64,000 bases of DNA from Prostheceraeus crozeri (Eukaryota; Platyhelminthes; Polycladida; Euryleptidae), in assembly GCA_907163375.1 (NCBI GenBank), contig CAJQUW010002197.1, forward strand, positions 410,501 through 474,500. Direction: 5' to 3'. Shown piece after piece: positions 9,240-20,315 of this stretch. The notes below the pieces were generated by a model, which saw only the letters and a program-made list of their open reading frames with translations, had not been told where the DNA came from and searched no databases. A program made the translations under genes and the position numbers. The first letter of the stretch is position 1; each line of letters opens with the position of its first letter.

Positions 9240-11963
9240 GTCATAATAGTTTATAATGCCACAAAGCTCTCGCTGCCTCTTTAAGCAAGCTACGGCAGAG
9301 GAATGACAAAATGTCGGTACAATCACGAGTGATAAACATTCACATCAGCAATGCGCAAAGACCAAAGGGCAACCACGGACACTGTTTGACACACTATTGT
9401 ACAAACGACCAATCACAGTGTGTTAGACGCCAAATATCTAGTTAAAAACAGGGGAGCAGATAATAAGCAATCTTTACAGTTCTGACACAATAAATATCAA
9501 AGAGAAGCCGAACAAAGGAGTTATACAAGCAAACGATAAGTACTCTAAAAACAGAAATTGAGCAAAATAGGAAGGGATAATGAAAAAGAGAGAAAAACAG
9601 AGAGAGTCATAAAGAAAAAACATCAGACTAAGACACAGTCAAATAAAAACTCCTTCTGTACACACAGCACGGGTTTGGTCAAGCGGATTTGGACTGCTTC
9701 AGCGACTCTCAACTCGAAGGGGGAGCGGCAACACTTCACCAGCCTGAAAAAACTCTCACTTTGAATTTCTTTGCAGGACACAGCATGGCGAGTTATTGCG
9801 GAGCTGGGAGGTGCAGCTTATCTTGGTCGAGACTTCCTTTGGAGACACCATCTTGGAAGATGCTCGGCAGTGCGTTTTCCCATTGATCTTTCAGTGCGTC
9901 CCACGTAGCCTGCTCCACAGGCGCAATCGTATGTATAAATGACATTTGAACGGTGGGAGAACGGAATTCGATCTTTAGGAGCGTTGGAAGCAACAGTTCT
10001 TGTTCGATACCACACTTTGAGACGTATGTGAAAATAGGCCCTCTCTACCGACTTGATGAGAGAGCGCGCTGTTTGAACTGACGAATTTCCCTATATGGGA
10101 AACTGAAGAAAACCACTTTCTTCTCAACCGACGGTATCGAAGGACGAGTAGTAGCTGCTGAGTGTCTTTCGATGAACCAACTTAGGTAGCCGTTCTTCAA
10201 GAGAATTTGTCGAAGGAGGTTGAACTCATTCCGGAGATGAGAAGGAGAGCACAATCTTCTGCCTCGATAGAAAAGGCATTTGATGATATTGATCTTGTAC
10301 ACACGTGGGCAAAATGCGTCGTAGTGAATATACAGACCACAGAAGGTTGGTTTGCGGTAAACGGACGTCTCTATTTTCCCTGCTTGGAGGTGCAGCTTTA
10401 CGTCAAGGAAGTGATCTCCGTCATCCTCAGTGAACTGCAAATTGTCATGCAAGGTCATCAAGAGCTCTCGAAAGTGGTTGTAGTCCTGCCGCCGAATGAT
10501 CACATGACAGTCATCAACATACCGGCAATACGAAAATGGTCTCATTTTATCCATCAGCTTAATCTCGTGGTAGCCGACGAACACTTCAGCAAAGGAGCCA
10601 CTCAGCGGCCTTCCCATCGCCAGGCCATCGATATGTTTGTAGTGAGTACCATTGAAAGCAAAATCTACGTTCGAAATCACATTGAGGAAGAGATGGCGGA
10701 GATTCTGCTCGGAGATGGTACATCTGATACCTTCGGTGGAGCATGGTTTTGTCGGTACCACTCATCGTAGATAATGTCAATAGTCCGTTCAGTTGGGATG
10801 TTAGTGAAGAGACTAGTCACGTCAAGTTCCACCATAATATGCTGCTCATTGATTGTCAGATTTTTCATCTTCTCAGCAAAGACATAGGAATTCGGAACAC
10901 TATTAGCTTTGAATTTGTCAAGAATTGGCTTCAAGAACCAATCATCCAGCTTCTTGGCCAACTCGTGACCTGCAGACCCCGTCATCGACATAATTGGTCG
11001 GAAGGGGCATCCATCTTTATGTGACTTCGGCAAACCATACAATCGAGGGATGGTTGCAGTCTTGGGGATTATTTTCTCAGTATCTGCAGGTAATTGTTTT
11101 GCGCCCTGAAGTTCTCTCACAAGCTTGAGAAGCTGAGAGTGAGAGGCAGAGTCATTCCAGGCAGATACGTCTCCCAATTTCTGAAATCTCGTCTCATCCC
11201 GCAATATTGACTCCATTTTTCCGACATACTGATCATGCTTGCAGATGACACTGGCATTCCCTTTGTCGCTTTTGAATAGGAGAAGATTCTGAGCACGCAG
11301 ATACTTCAACGATTCTTTCCTTTCTTTCTCCTTGTGATGGCAGGGTATCACAGAGCGGCTGATAGAATAGGCGGCACAACTCAAATGTTTCTGACACTCT
11401 CTTCCCAAAACAGGTGTAATTGGTTTCTCTTGACTTCGTTTCCAATTGAGAATTTCCAGATCAGTAAAGGTTGAAAGCTTGTCCACTCTTGTGAGAGGAA
11501 CAAAATGCTTAACACCGAACTTCAGGGACTCGGTCACATGTTCTGGAAGTTTGTGCCCGCTGATATTGATGACAGTCGATGGTAGATCTATGGCTCCATA
11601 ACGTTGCTTCATCAGCCACGAAAAACTTTTATTATTATGGATCCGACGCGACGATGTTTCACAGTTATACACAAATCAAGCATTTTTGTAGAGAATGCAT
11701 GTGTCCACAAGAGACAACGCTGATTTGAGACGTTGGAGACACTCAGAACGTTTTCCACTCCAAAACTGAATGCTTCTTTCTGCGTCGTTGATGCAAGCTG
11801 ACAGAAAATGCCGAATATTGTTGTCGCTGAGGCGAAGTCCAGCACTTGTAATTCTCGAACATATTCCTTGAGGTGCCACTGTAGTCGATGCACATCTTCT
11901 GAGGAACGCTACCCGCTCACGATGATAGGCCAATTTACCAGAAAGATGTATAACATCTTTCAA
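9240..11963 (-). mobile_element. Penelope-like element, longer copy (left arm plus spacer)
   Basis: Minus-strand PLE. The coding region runs from about 11963 to about 9818. The N-terminal part has the PLE-type segment LAYHRERVAFLRRC followed by a Pro-Gly turn. The RT follows: FKSDKGNASVI, LYGLPKSHKDGCPFRPIMS, DVTSLFTNIP, GLAMGRPLSGSFAEVF, CRYVDDCHVI (the catalytic YVDD). A C-terminal GIY-YIG endonuclease follows with VIYTYDCACGAGYVGRTER and a downstream EHLPRW. This is the layout of endonuclease-bearing PLEs. The reading frame is interrupted in several places, including a TGA between the N-terminal part and the RT, so it is inactive. The element boundaries outside the coding part are approximate. 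Confidence 0.87.
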
Positions 11964-13850
11964 GCTTGTGAGAGAACTTCAGGGCGCAAAACAATTACCT
12001 GCAGATACTGAGAAAATAATCCCCAAGACTGCAACCATCCCTCGATTGTATGGTTTGCCGAAGTCACATAAAGATGGATGCCCCTTCCGACCAATTATGT
12101 CGATGACGGGGTCTGCAGGTCACGAGTTGGACAAGAAGCTGGATGATTGGTTCTTGAAGCCAATTCTTGACAAATTCAAAGCTAATAGTGTTCCGAATTC
12201 CTATGTCTTTGCTGAGAAGATGAAAAATCTGACAATCAATGAGCAGCATATTATGGTGGGATTTGACGTGACTAGTCTCTTCACTAACATCCCAACTGAA
12301 CAGACTATTGACATTATCTACGATGAGTGGTACCGACAAAACCATGCTCCACCGAAGGTATCAGATGTACCATCTCCGAGCAGAATCTCCGCCATCTCTT
12401 CCTCAATGTGATTTCGAACGTAGATTTTGCTTTCAATGGTACTCACTACAAACAGATCGATGGCCTGGCGATGGGAAGCCCGCTGAGTGGCTCCTTTGCT
12501 GAAGTGTTCGTCGGCTACCACGAGATTAAGCTGATGGATAAAATGAGACCATTTTCGTATTGCCGGTATGTTGATGACTGTCATGTGATCATTCGGCGGC
12601 AGGACTACAACCACTTTCGAGAGCTCTTGATGACCTTGCATGACAATTTGCAGTTCACTGAGGATGACGGAGATCACTTCCTTGACGTAAAGCTGCACCT
12701 CCAAGCAGGGAAAATAGAGACGTCCGTTTACCGCAAACCAACCTTCTGTGGTCTGTATATTCACTACGACGCATTTTGCCCACGTGTGTACAAGATCAAT
12801 ATCATCAAATGCCTTTTCTATCGAGGCAGAAGATTGTGCTCTCCTTCTCATCTCCGGAATGAGTTCAACCTCCTTCGACAAATTCTCTTGAAGAACGGCT
12901 ACCTAAGTTGGTTCATCGAAAGACACTCAGCAGCTACTACTCGTCCTTCGATACCGTCGGTTGAGAAGAAAGTGGTTTTCTTCAGTTTCCCATATAGGGA
13001 AATTCATCAGTTCAAACAGCGCGCTCTCTCATCAAGTCGGTAGAGAGGGCCTATTTTCACATACGTCTCAAAGTGTGGTATCGAACAAGAACTGTTGCTT
13101 CCAACGCTCCTAAAGATCGAATTCCGTTCTCCCACCGTTCAAATGTCATTTATACATACGATTGCGCCTGTGGAGCAGGCTACGTGGGACGCACTGAAAG
13201 ATCAATGGGAAAACGCACTGCCGAGCATCTTCCAAGATGGTGTCTCCAAAGGAAGTCTCGACCAAGATAAGCTGCACCTCCCAGCTCCGCAATAACTCGC
13301 CATGCTGTGTCCTGCAAAGAAATTCAAAGTGAGAGTTTTTTCAGGCTGGTGAAGTGTTGCCGCTCCCCCTTCGAGTTGAGAGTCGCTGAAGCAGTCCAAA
13401 TCCGCTTGACCAAACCCGTGCTGTGTGTACAGAAGGAGTTTTTATTTGACTGTGTCTTAGTCTGATGTTTTTTCTTTATGACTCTCTCTGTTTTTCTCTC
13501 TTTTTCATTATCCCTTCCTATTTTGCTCAATTTCTGTTTTTAGAGTACTTATCGTTTGCTTGTATAACTCCTTTGTTCGGCTTCTCTTTGATATTTATTG
13601 TGTCAGAACTGTAAAGATTGCTTATTATCTGCTCCCCTGTTTTTAACTAGATATTTGGCGTCTAACACACTGTGATTGGTCGTTTGTACAATAGTGTGTC
13701 AAACAGTGTCCGTGGTTGCCCTTTGGTCTTTGCGCATTGCTGATGTGAATGTTTATCACTCGTGATTGTACCGACATTTTGTCATTCCTCTGCCGTAGCT
13801 TGCTTAAAGAGGCAGCGAGAGCTTTGTGGCATTATAAACTATTATGACTG
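11960..13850 (+). mobile_element. Penelope-like element, shorter inverted copy (right arm)
   Basis: Plus-strand copy of the same PLE. It starts inside the RT (RELQGAKQLPADTEK) because the arm ends there, and contains the same RT blocks with YVDD and the same GIY-YIG domain. It differs from the left copy at a few residues only (for example GLAMGSP here against GLAMGRP). Its reading frame is interrupted at the same places as the left copy, which shows that the two copies share one broken ancestor. Confidence 0.87.
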
Positions 13851-13924
13851 ACTTCCGCATTTTGAATTGCGTTTACAAGTGGTCGCATCGCAAGAGAATA
13901 TATCATTCGGATATTGAAACACAA

Positions 13925-16282
13925 CTGTAAATATTCAAGTTTTAGGTCTAAATGTTTGACTATCAAATTTAGATACTATTTCTCGTTCTTCTTCTGGACG
14001 AAATTTTGTAGCTGATTCAGATTTAGGGTATTCTGAATGTTCGTCATACATAGCTTATGGATATAAAGATGTTGCATCAAAAGCCATTAGAAATTCATTT
14101 TTTTGTTCAAGTAGTTGATTTGAAATTTTCTTCCAAATTTCAGTTTTATCTCCTAAATCTCGATACTGTTTCATTAAATCTATTAAATTGCTTCCAGGTA
14201 AATACTGTTTTAATATTGGTAACAAGATGTTAGAAAATGGAGATATGTATTTTCTTATATTTGCTGAAACTCTTCCACCTTCAACAGATTTTCTAATATA
14301 ATTTCTGGCCCATAAATCTGTATGAGAGTGAATATTTATATTGTCATTTTGTACGCTTTTCATCCAACCGTTAACTGTTAAAGCGGAGGATGTGAAATTA
14401 GTAGTTATATCTTCACTTACTTATTATATCTTAAATCTCGCATAACATTATTATATTTGTAGATAAAAAAAGCTAAAGAATGAATATCGTTAACTAAATA
14501 TGGTCTCCATTCATTTTCTTTTTCTTTAATTTTCATGTGTTATGTCTCCAATTTCATAATTTAATTTACACACATTGGTAGGAATTTTAAAATTCTCACA
14601 CCATTTAGAAAGACTTGTTTTTACATGTTGATAACTACATTTCATTATAATAGTTTGAAGTGCTAATTTACCTGTAGGTGAATTTTTTTTCATATTATTA
14701 TTATTATTATTTTTAAATCTAAAAGATTTTTGAATATATCTACTAACACATTCAGTTGTATAAGGATTTTGTAATGAAGCAGTTGATATTCCTCTTGAAG
14801 TTTTAAGAGGCGGTTTAGATAATTTAAAATTAGCTTTTATCGGAAAATGAGAATCAAAACCTGATGAATTGTGGGCTATTGAAGTGACTTTCGAATAATT
14901 AAATTTTCCAAGAGTTTTAAAAAATTGATGTATCGGACATGCGTCCTCTGGGTTTCCCCCGATTGGACATTCATCATCTTCAGTTCTCGTAAATATTTTC
15001 ACACAATTTTGAAGTTTGTTAAATTCTAATTCAGTTAAATTATTATACTCATTAATTTGTTTTTTAAGTTTTTTGATTTCATCTTCATCTTTTGATCGTT
15101 TAATTTCAATCATATCACTTAACAAACGTGTTTCTAATTCTTTCAATCTTTGTTTCGGTAAGCAACATATAAATTTATTAAAATTAATAGCTCCTACAGC
15201 ATAAGGAATAGGATGAGCTGTTGAACAGCTAGGATCAAGAAACGTTTCGAGATCCCAAATATATGTTGAACTATAGTCAATTTTTTTCTTTGTTATGATT
15301 TTATATGGACGCGTTGTTACATTTTCATCAGTAACTGTTTTATATATTGGTTTGAAATTATTTTCAATTTCTCTAATAGCTTTTAATTTATGAGATTTAT
15401 TAATTAAACAATAGTGTCCAATTGTTGAACCTTCGTGAAAATAATTGTAATAAACATAATTATGAAACGTTTCAATTCCTCTAAGATTTAATTGACGATT
15501 CGAAGGACTGTAATACTGAAAACTTTCTCCAAAAAATTTATTGAACTGAGAAAATTTGCAGTTTGACATTACTCCTGTTCTCGATGTGGCTTTCCCTTTA
15601 CATAAAAATTATTAAACATTTCTTTCATCATTTCTCCTTGTTCTTCATTAAAACCTCGTAAAACATTATAACATTTAATAAAACAAAAATCTTCAGAAGG
15701 AATATAACAATATTCGCCGAAATATTCTTTGATTCTATATTTCATCTTAATACCTGCACCTCTATGTGATCTTTGTACTAACTTCATTCCAAAATCTTCA
15801 TATTTAATATCACCTGTAAAAATCCATTCCTGACTATCTGATTTCTCTTCCAGATTAGAAAACCATGTTTCAAATGATTTTTTATTAAAGAAGGTTACGT
15901 AAAAATTTTGAATTATATTTTCCTGATCTTTAATAACTTTTCCAAGTAAATTAATAATTTTACCATTTGCTAAAAGTTTACGCATATCATTTACTACATT
16001 AATAAAAGATACATTTTCATATTTAATTTCATTTGGATTAAAAAAATTACATAAATCATCACCAAGTTCATCCTTAATTCTATCATCAAAAAAAATATTA
16101 GTAATAGGAGTTTCTAATATTTCTTTTGTTCCACGTTTCTGTTTTTTAATATTACGTTTAATACTACGTTTCTATTTTTTAATACGTTTACTACGTTTAA
16201 TTTGTGCATCAAACTCTGCAATTTGTTTCTTGTTTAATTCATCAATCCTAGACGTTAGTCCGAGAGACATTTCACGATTCAT
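13925..16282 (-). pseudogene. Polinton protein-primed DNA polymerase B (N-terminal and central part), broken
   Basis: Minus-strand gene from an ATG near 16282 (product beginning MNREMSLGLTSRIDELN), with a very basic N-terminal linker. The exonuclease domain shows the first motif in YIWDLETF and the second in AHNSSGFDSHF. The first polymerase motif is FDATSLYP, as in protein-primed family B enzymes of Polintons. The gene is interrupted by the PLE palindrome just after this motif, and a short further strip lies in both palindrome arms. The later polymerase motifs are not seen in the window. Fossil with several breaks. Confidence 0.85.
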
Positions 16283-16307
16283 ATTTTTTAAAAGAAAAAA
16301 TGTATTT

Positions 16308-16612
16308 TTACATATACACAGGAATATTTAATTGATGTAATGTTTGTAATTCATGTGTTGTTAAATTTTCTTTCTTCACAACCACTATAATATATTGTAT
16401 GTCAAACATACTCGGAAACTTCTTAAACAAAGTGGAAAGTTATTTGTTTTAACACACGGTTTAATACCATGTTTTGTTTTATAATCTGTAACGAGCGCTA
16501 CGTATTTATGATGATAATAAAATCTAACTTCTTTCTTCGAATTGACAGGGTTTGTAGGATGACGATAATCTTTTTAAACTGGTACATGTTCTATCTTGTA
16601 CGCGTTCAACAT
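16308..16612 (-). pseudogene. small Polinton gene upstream of PolB, unknown function, broken
   Basis: Begins at an ATG near 16612 (MLNAYKIEHVPV) and continues with VRFYYHHKYVALVTDYK and a C-terminal block with VVVKKENLTTHELQ. The pattern of conserved-looking aromatic and basic residues suggests a real small protein of about 100 residues. I do not recognise a family. It lies between the ATPase and PolB on the same strand. Fossil. Confidence 0.4.
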
Positions 16613-16675
16613 ATTTTTTTTATTAATAAAAAATTTATTTGAAAAAATTATTCGATCACTCCGCGAAAATATTTT

Positions 16676-17421
16676 CTATAACTCTATCATGAATTTTTTA
16701 TCAATATTAATTGTAATGAAGCCATAATCTTTTGACCAAGCATCGTTACACGATTGTTTAAATTCATCTTTATTTCTTACGCATAAATCTCTTAACAAAT
16801 CACTTAAGTTTCTTGCATTTATTTCAAATAGTATAAATATATTTGCATTCTTTCTAATGACACTTCCATCTAATGAATACATACTTTGTGTTAAATGAAA
16901 AACACTACAGTTATTATGTCTACCTCTTGTGTAATAATTTCTCTGAACTGACTGATTTCTATCATTAACACAATCATCAAAAATTACACAATGTTTCATT
17001 GTTTTATCTAGTTTACTAGGATCTTGCATGTTACCACTATCATCTATTAATTGTATTTTTATATGCTTATTTTTATTGGATTTTACTAACTGATTATTTT
17101 TTGCTGCTTCTTCACACCACGAACTTATTTCTTCTTCATATTCAGATTTTTCATATTCTTTGAATAATGAAGCAATTGCTGTTTTTAAAAGATTAGTTTC
17201 AAATCCATATTTTAAAAATTGATAGACGGGTTGTTCTGCTGTTGTTGTATAAGTTATAAGATTGTTATAATCCAAAAAATTTGGAGTCGTTAAAATTTTA
17301 AATGATAAGTATGTTTTTCCGCATCCTGATCTTCCACAAATAACTGACAAAACTTTATTAGATAAATTTGGATGATGATTAAATTTAAGTTTTTTTTATT
17401 TAATGGGGGCACTTCACTCAT
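16676..17421 (-). pseudogene. Polinton packaging ATPase (FtsK/HerA, A32-like), broken
   Basis: Genome-packaging motor ATPase. The Walker A motif is GRSGCGKT near the N-terminus and Walker B is HCVIFDDC, followed by the sensor-like block HLTQSMYSLD. The full reading is best started at the ATG near 17421 (MSEVPPLNKK), which gives the basic leader usual for this family ahead of the Walker A strand. About 245 codons, the usual size. It sits next to the penton gene on the same strand. One or two breaks. Confidence 0.87.
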
Positions 17422-17457
17422 TTTTTTAATAAAAAAGTTTTATTTTTAAGAAGAAAA

Positions 17458-18235
17458 TTAAACTTCTCTAGCCAAAAGATCTATCATAATCTCTTCACCT
17501 CCAAAATTTATTTCTTGTCCTTTCTCATCAGTGATTCTAATGTTAATGTTGTCAATAGTTTTTCTTGTAATGGGGAAATATATTTATGTTTGTGGAAATA
17601 CATTTAATCTATAACCTATGGGTACAGTAAAAGCTGGAGAACTGAATATTAAATTTGACAATTTGCAATTTATATATCCTCCTTCAATAATGTCACAATG
17701 TACAACAATTGAATTTATTTCAGTTATTTGAGGAATCTTCTCACCTAAATGAAAGCCTTGACTATAGGTTTGTTTATTTAATCCTAGTAGCTTTGACAAT
17801 GATCTATCATGATTAAAATCAACTTGATGATTTTCGTCTAAAGTAAGAGAAAATTTATTAACTGCCGGTTCAACTGCAAATTGTAGTTGTTTCTTATCTT
17901 TAAATGGTATACCTAAATGTCTCTTAATTTCATTTGATATTGATTCTACTTCGTAAGAACCAGGAAGAAAAGTTAGTACTTTCCACGTTTTACCTTTATC
18001 AGTAGAATATCTAAATTGATCATTCACATCTTTGATAACGTTTTAAATGTGGAGAAACTAGTCAATGCAATTTGACAATTTTTATTTTGTTCTAAATGTA
18101 GAATGGATTCTAAACTACAAGTGTGTGATGAAGTAGTTGTTATAATTTTTAACGTCGTACTAAATTTGATGAACCCAAAATCTCTGTTAGATTTTCTAAA
18201 TGATTATCAATTTTGTCTAAATCTGCTGAACACAT
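17458..18235 (-). pseudogene. Polinton minor capsid protein (penton, single jelly-roll), broken
   Basis: Minus-strand gene starting near 18235 (MCSADLDKIDNHLENL). Hallmarks are an N-terminal beta segment with CQIALTSFSTF, then FRYSTDKGKTWKVLTFLPGSYEVESISNEI, the NHQVDFNHDRSLSKLLGL block, INSIVVHCDIIEGGYI, and a C-terminal strand ending GEEIMIDLLA. This is the layout of Polinton penton-type proteins, which occupy the five-fold vertices. Fossil with a few breaks. Confidence 0.75.
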
Positions 18236-18277
18236 TTTTTAGTTAAAATTTTTAATAAATATTTTTTGATAAAAAAA

Positions 18278-19091
18278 TTAAAAACAACAACATATTTCAG
18301 CTATACTTTTATAATCCTCTTCATTTAGAATCTTCTTTTCTAACAGTCTTTTCAATATAGCATGAGTTTCATTGAAACTAGAATTATGTCCTTCTTTTAT
18401 TGCAGATATTAAAATATTTAATCTATTTAGTAATTTTTGTGGATTATCTGGTAAGAATACAGTTGTTTCTGTTTTAAAACTTTTTCCTACTTTAACTCCC
18501 GATGATAATAAATTTTCTAATTGTTTATAACGTCTAAGAGATTTTGCTGCACCAACTCTATCTAACATAGCTTTAGATTTTATGAGATCTTCTACAGCAT
18601 AATTATTTAAATCTGCTCCTCTTAAAAGATCAACAAAATTTCTATCTAAACTAAAAGGAGATTTATCTGGTGAAAAAATTAAACCTCGAAAAGGTTGTGA
18701 AAATATTTCTTTTTGTCCGAGATAAAATCTAGGTATTGTTTTTCCATCTATAAATGAAATAGAATGTTCAAATTGCATAGATTTTGGTAATTTCTTATTA
18801 ATGTTTGATTCTAGTAAGCCATAGTCATCTAATATAGTTTTGTGAGCTGGATCTGTTATATTAATTTGTTTATCATTATTTGTAAGTTCTTTTTCAAGAG
18901 TTTTAAATGGTTCCATAGTTTTTCAAAATCAGTTTTTACTTGCTCGGATTGCTGCATTTTTTCAAACATATCAGATTGAATACCAGCTTTTATCATTCTA
19001 TGCAGAAGATGATTTTCATAATATTTCTTTGTTTTATTAACTCTTCTAATTGTTTAATTCTTTTAAAATTATCAGCTCTAATTTTATCCAT
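18278..19091 (-). pseudogene. Polinton hypothetical protein, broken
   Basis: Most of it (ATG near 18916 to a stop at 18278) is an open frame of 212 residues beginning MEPFKTLEKELTNN. It has a central block KTIPRFYLGQKEIFSQPFRGLIFSP and a Leu/Lys-rich C-terminal half ending in CCCF. An upstream start near 19091 (MDKIRADNFKRIKQLEEL) suggests that the original was longer. It is mostly helical and has no recognised catalytic motif. It lies between the penton and the membrane-protein gene, where Polintons carry an uncharacterised gene. Confidence 0.45.
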
Positions 19092-19313
19092 TTTTTATAT
19101 TATATTTTTATATTTTTTTTAGTTTTATATTACATTTTTTATTATATTTTTCATCTTATATTTTATCCATTTTTAAAATATAATATTTGAATTTTGTGGT
19201 ACCATTGGAATACAACAAAAACATTTTACTGAACAAAATTTTTTTTATTGCTTTGGCGTCTGACATCTTTTCGTTTTAAGTTTTGTTTAATAAAGTTTTG
19301 CTTAAATTTTCGC

Positions 19314-19958
19314 TTAAAGTTTTTGGCTCATTAAAAATTTTTTATCATTTTCTTCATTAGAAATTTTACCATCACTAGAAATTTTGCCATCCTGTTTATT
19401 CTTGTCATCAACTTTTTCTGACTGTAATTGAAATGATATTTGATTTACTTCATTAGCTATTTGATCAAATTTTTCAATCTCATCTAACGTAATAACATTA
19501 TCATCACATACTCTTCGAAAGTAGTAATGTAATTTGTCATAGACTCCTTTAATATGTAAATGTTTAGTTTTTAATGATTTTCGTTTCTTAGTAATTAAAG
19601 ATTTATCTAACATTGTAACAAGCGAAGTTGTAAAAGCACCCGTACCTGTTAAAGCAGTAGCAACTACTAGAATTACTAAAACACCTGAAGATATAACAAT
19701 TGTTAAAGCACCTAAACTTATTGTTAAAAATATTCCAATACCTTGTGTTACATTCTTAACTTTAGACCATCTCTTTCTTAATTTTTTATAATGCTCTAAT
19801 CTTAATAATAATTGAGATTCCTTATCTTTCATATACCTAACTCTATCGTTGTGTTTTTCTTTATTCAATTCAGTTATTTTTAATTGTGATAACGAAGGAT
19901 ATATTCTCGAAGTTTCTTCCATTTTCGTCGTCGCCGTCCCCGTTGAGGTTTCTTCCAT
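19314..19958 (-). CDS. Polinton membrane protein with paired hydrophobic segments
   Basis: 214 residues, apparently uninterrupted. N-terminal Thr/Glu-rich leader (MEETSTGTATTKMEETS), then LSQLKITELNKEK, a basic helix, two adjacent hydrophobic segments at about residues 73-112 (IGIFLTISLGALTIVISSGV and VLVILVVATALTGTGAFTTS), a second helical part and an acidic tail with DGKISSDGKIS. I recall proteins with ITELN and a hydrophobic hairpin in other Polintons; their role is unknown. The first roughly 170 bases lie inside the right TIR, so the left TIR at about 2168-2322 carries a partial second copy of the gene start. Confidence 0.6.
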   Translation of the reverse strand: MEETSTGTATTKMEETSRIYPSLSQLKITELNKEKHNDRVRYMKDKESQLLLRLEHYKKLRKRWSKVKNVTQGIGIFLTISLGALTIVISSGVLVILVVATALTGTGAFTTSLVTMLDKSLITKKRKSLKTKHLHIKGVYDKLHYYFRRVCDDNVITLDEIEKFDQIANEVNQISFQLQSEKVDDKNKQDGKISSDGKISNEENDKKFLMSQKL

Positions 19959-20070
19959 TTTTAAAGAAATATTTTGAATACAATCTTCTGGTATATTGAG
20001 ACTATGTGCAATTCTTAGACAACTTAAATTTTCATCTGCCTAAATTTTCGACCACGCGATATTTTTTAGA

Positions 20071-20206
20071 TTAAGTGATATTTTGAGACAACTTAAATTT
20101 TCGATTACGTGATATTTTGAGACAACTTAACTTTTCGATTACGTGATATTTTGAGACAACTTAAATTTTCGATTACGTGATATTTTGAGACAACTTAAAT
20201 TTTCGA
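20071..20206. repeat. 34-bp tandem array in the right TIR (about 4 units)
   Basis: Units of ttcgattacgtgatattttg followed by agacaacttaaatt, the complement of the left array. Confidence 0.85.
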
Positions 20207-20243
20207 AATTTGGAGACTACCTAAATTTTTGAAAATCTCGCAA

Positions 20244-20299
20244 GGTGTGACATCCGGTGCGAGCGAAGCTAAGCGAAGCGACGCGCCGGATGTCATACC
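20244..20299. repeat. subterminal hairpin in the right TIR
   Basis: Mirror of 1591-1646, GC-rich stem with ggtgtgacatccgg and its near-complement. Confidence 0.75.
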
Positions 20300-20309
20300 C
20301 AATACTACT

Positions 20310-20315
20310 GTTCAT
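20310..20315. repeat. target site duplication of the Polinton, right (gttcat)
   Basis: Follows the right terminus directly; differs from the left copy at one base. Confidence 0.8.

Larger units (their letters stand above)
9014..14077. repeat. 5.06-kb palindrome (inverted repeat, about 2.1-kb arms, 831-bp spacer)
   Basis: Left arm 9014-11128, spacer 11129-11959, right arm 11960-14077. The arms match base for base over nearly all their length, with only scattered differences (for example gaaggatat against gaatgatat near the outer ends). From outside in, each arm holds about 150 bp of the Polinton PolB gene, the 3' flank of a Penelope-like element, its GIY-YIG region and its RT. The spacer holds the N-terminal part of the PLE, present only once. 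Because Polinton sequence is inside the arms, this is a duplication of the insertion junction and not two independent insertions. Confidence 0.92.
1581..20309. mobile_element. Polinton/Maverick element, broken, with a Penelope-like palindrome inserted
   Basis: A virus-like DNA element of 18.7 kb, of which roughly 5 kb is the inserted palindrome at 9014-14077. It begins and ends with long inverted repeats whose outermost bases are AGTAGTAT and is flanked by a 6-bp duplication. It carries the Polinton core set: adenain-like protease, retroviral-type integrase, double jelly-roll major capsid protein, single jelly-roll penton, FtsK/HerA-type packaging ATPase and the front of a protein-primed PolB, plus several small accessory genes. 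Left-side genes before the capsid run on both strands; from the integrase rightward nearly everything is on the minus strand. The element is a fossil: most core genes are broken, with at least ten breaks overall by eye. The outer roughly 100 bp of the two TIRs differ at only a few positions, so the insertion itself looks fairly recent, while the genes look more decayed than the ends. Confidence 0.93.
19785..20309. repeat. Polinton right terminal inverted repeat
   Basis: Reverse complement of 1581-2322 with fewer tandem units. The outer roughly 100 bp differ from the left TIR at about two positions. It ends in atactact, followed by the target duplication. Confidence 0.88.

Noticed and set aside
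10207-10770. 187-codon open frame on the plus strand, and its mirror at 12318-12881 on the minus strand
   Set aside because: Antisense to the PLE reverse transcriptase in both palindrome arms; no domain of its own. It is a shadow of the RT.
9240-13850. Two independent PLE insertions in opposite orientation
   Set aside because: The arms share Polinton flank sequence and the same interruptions, so one duplicated insertion explains them better.
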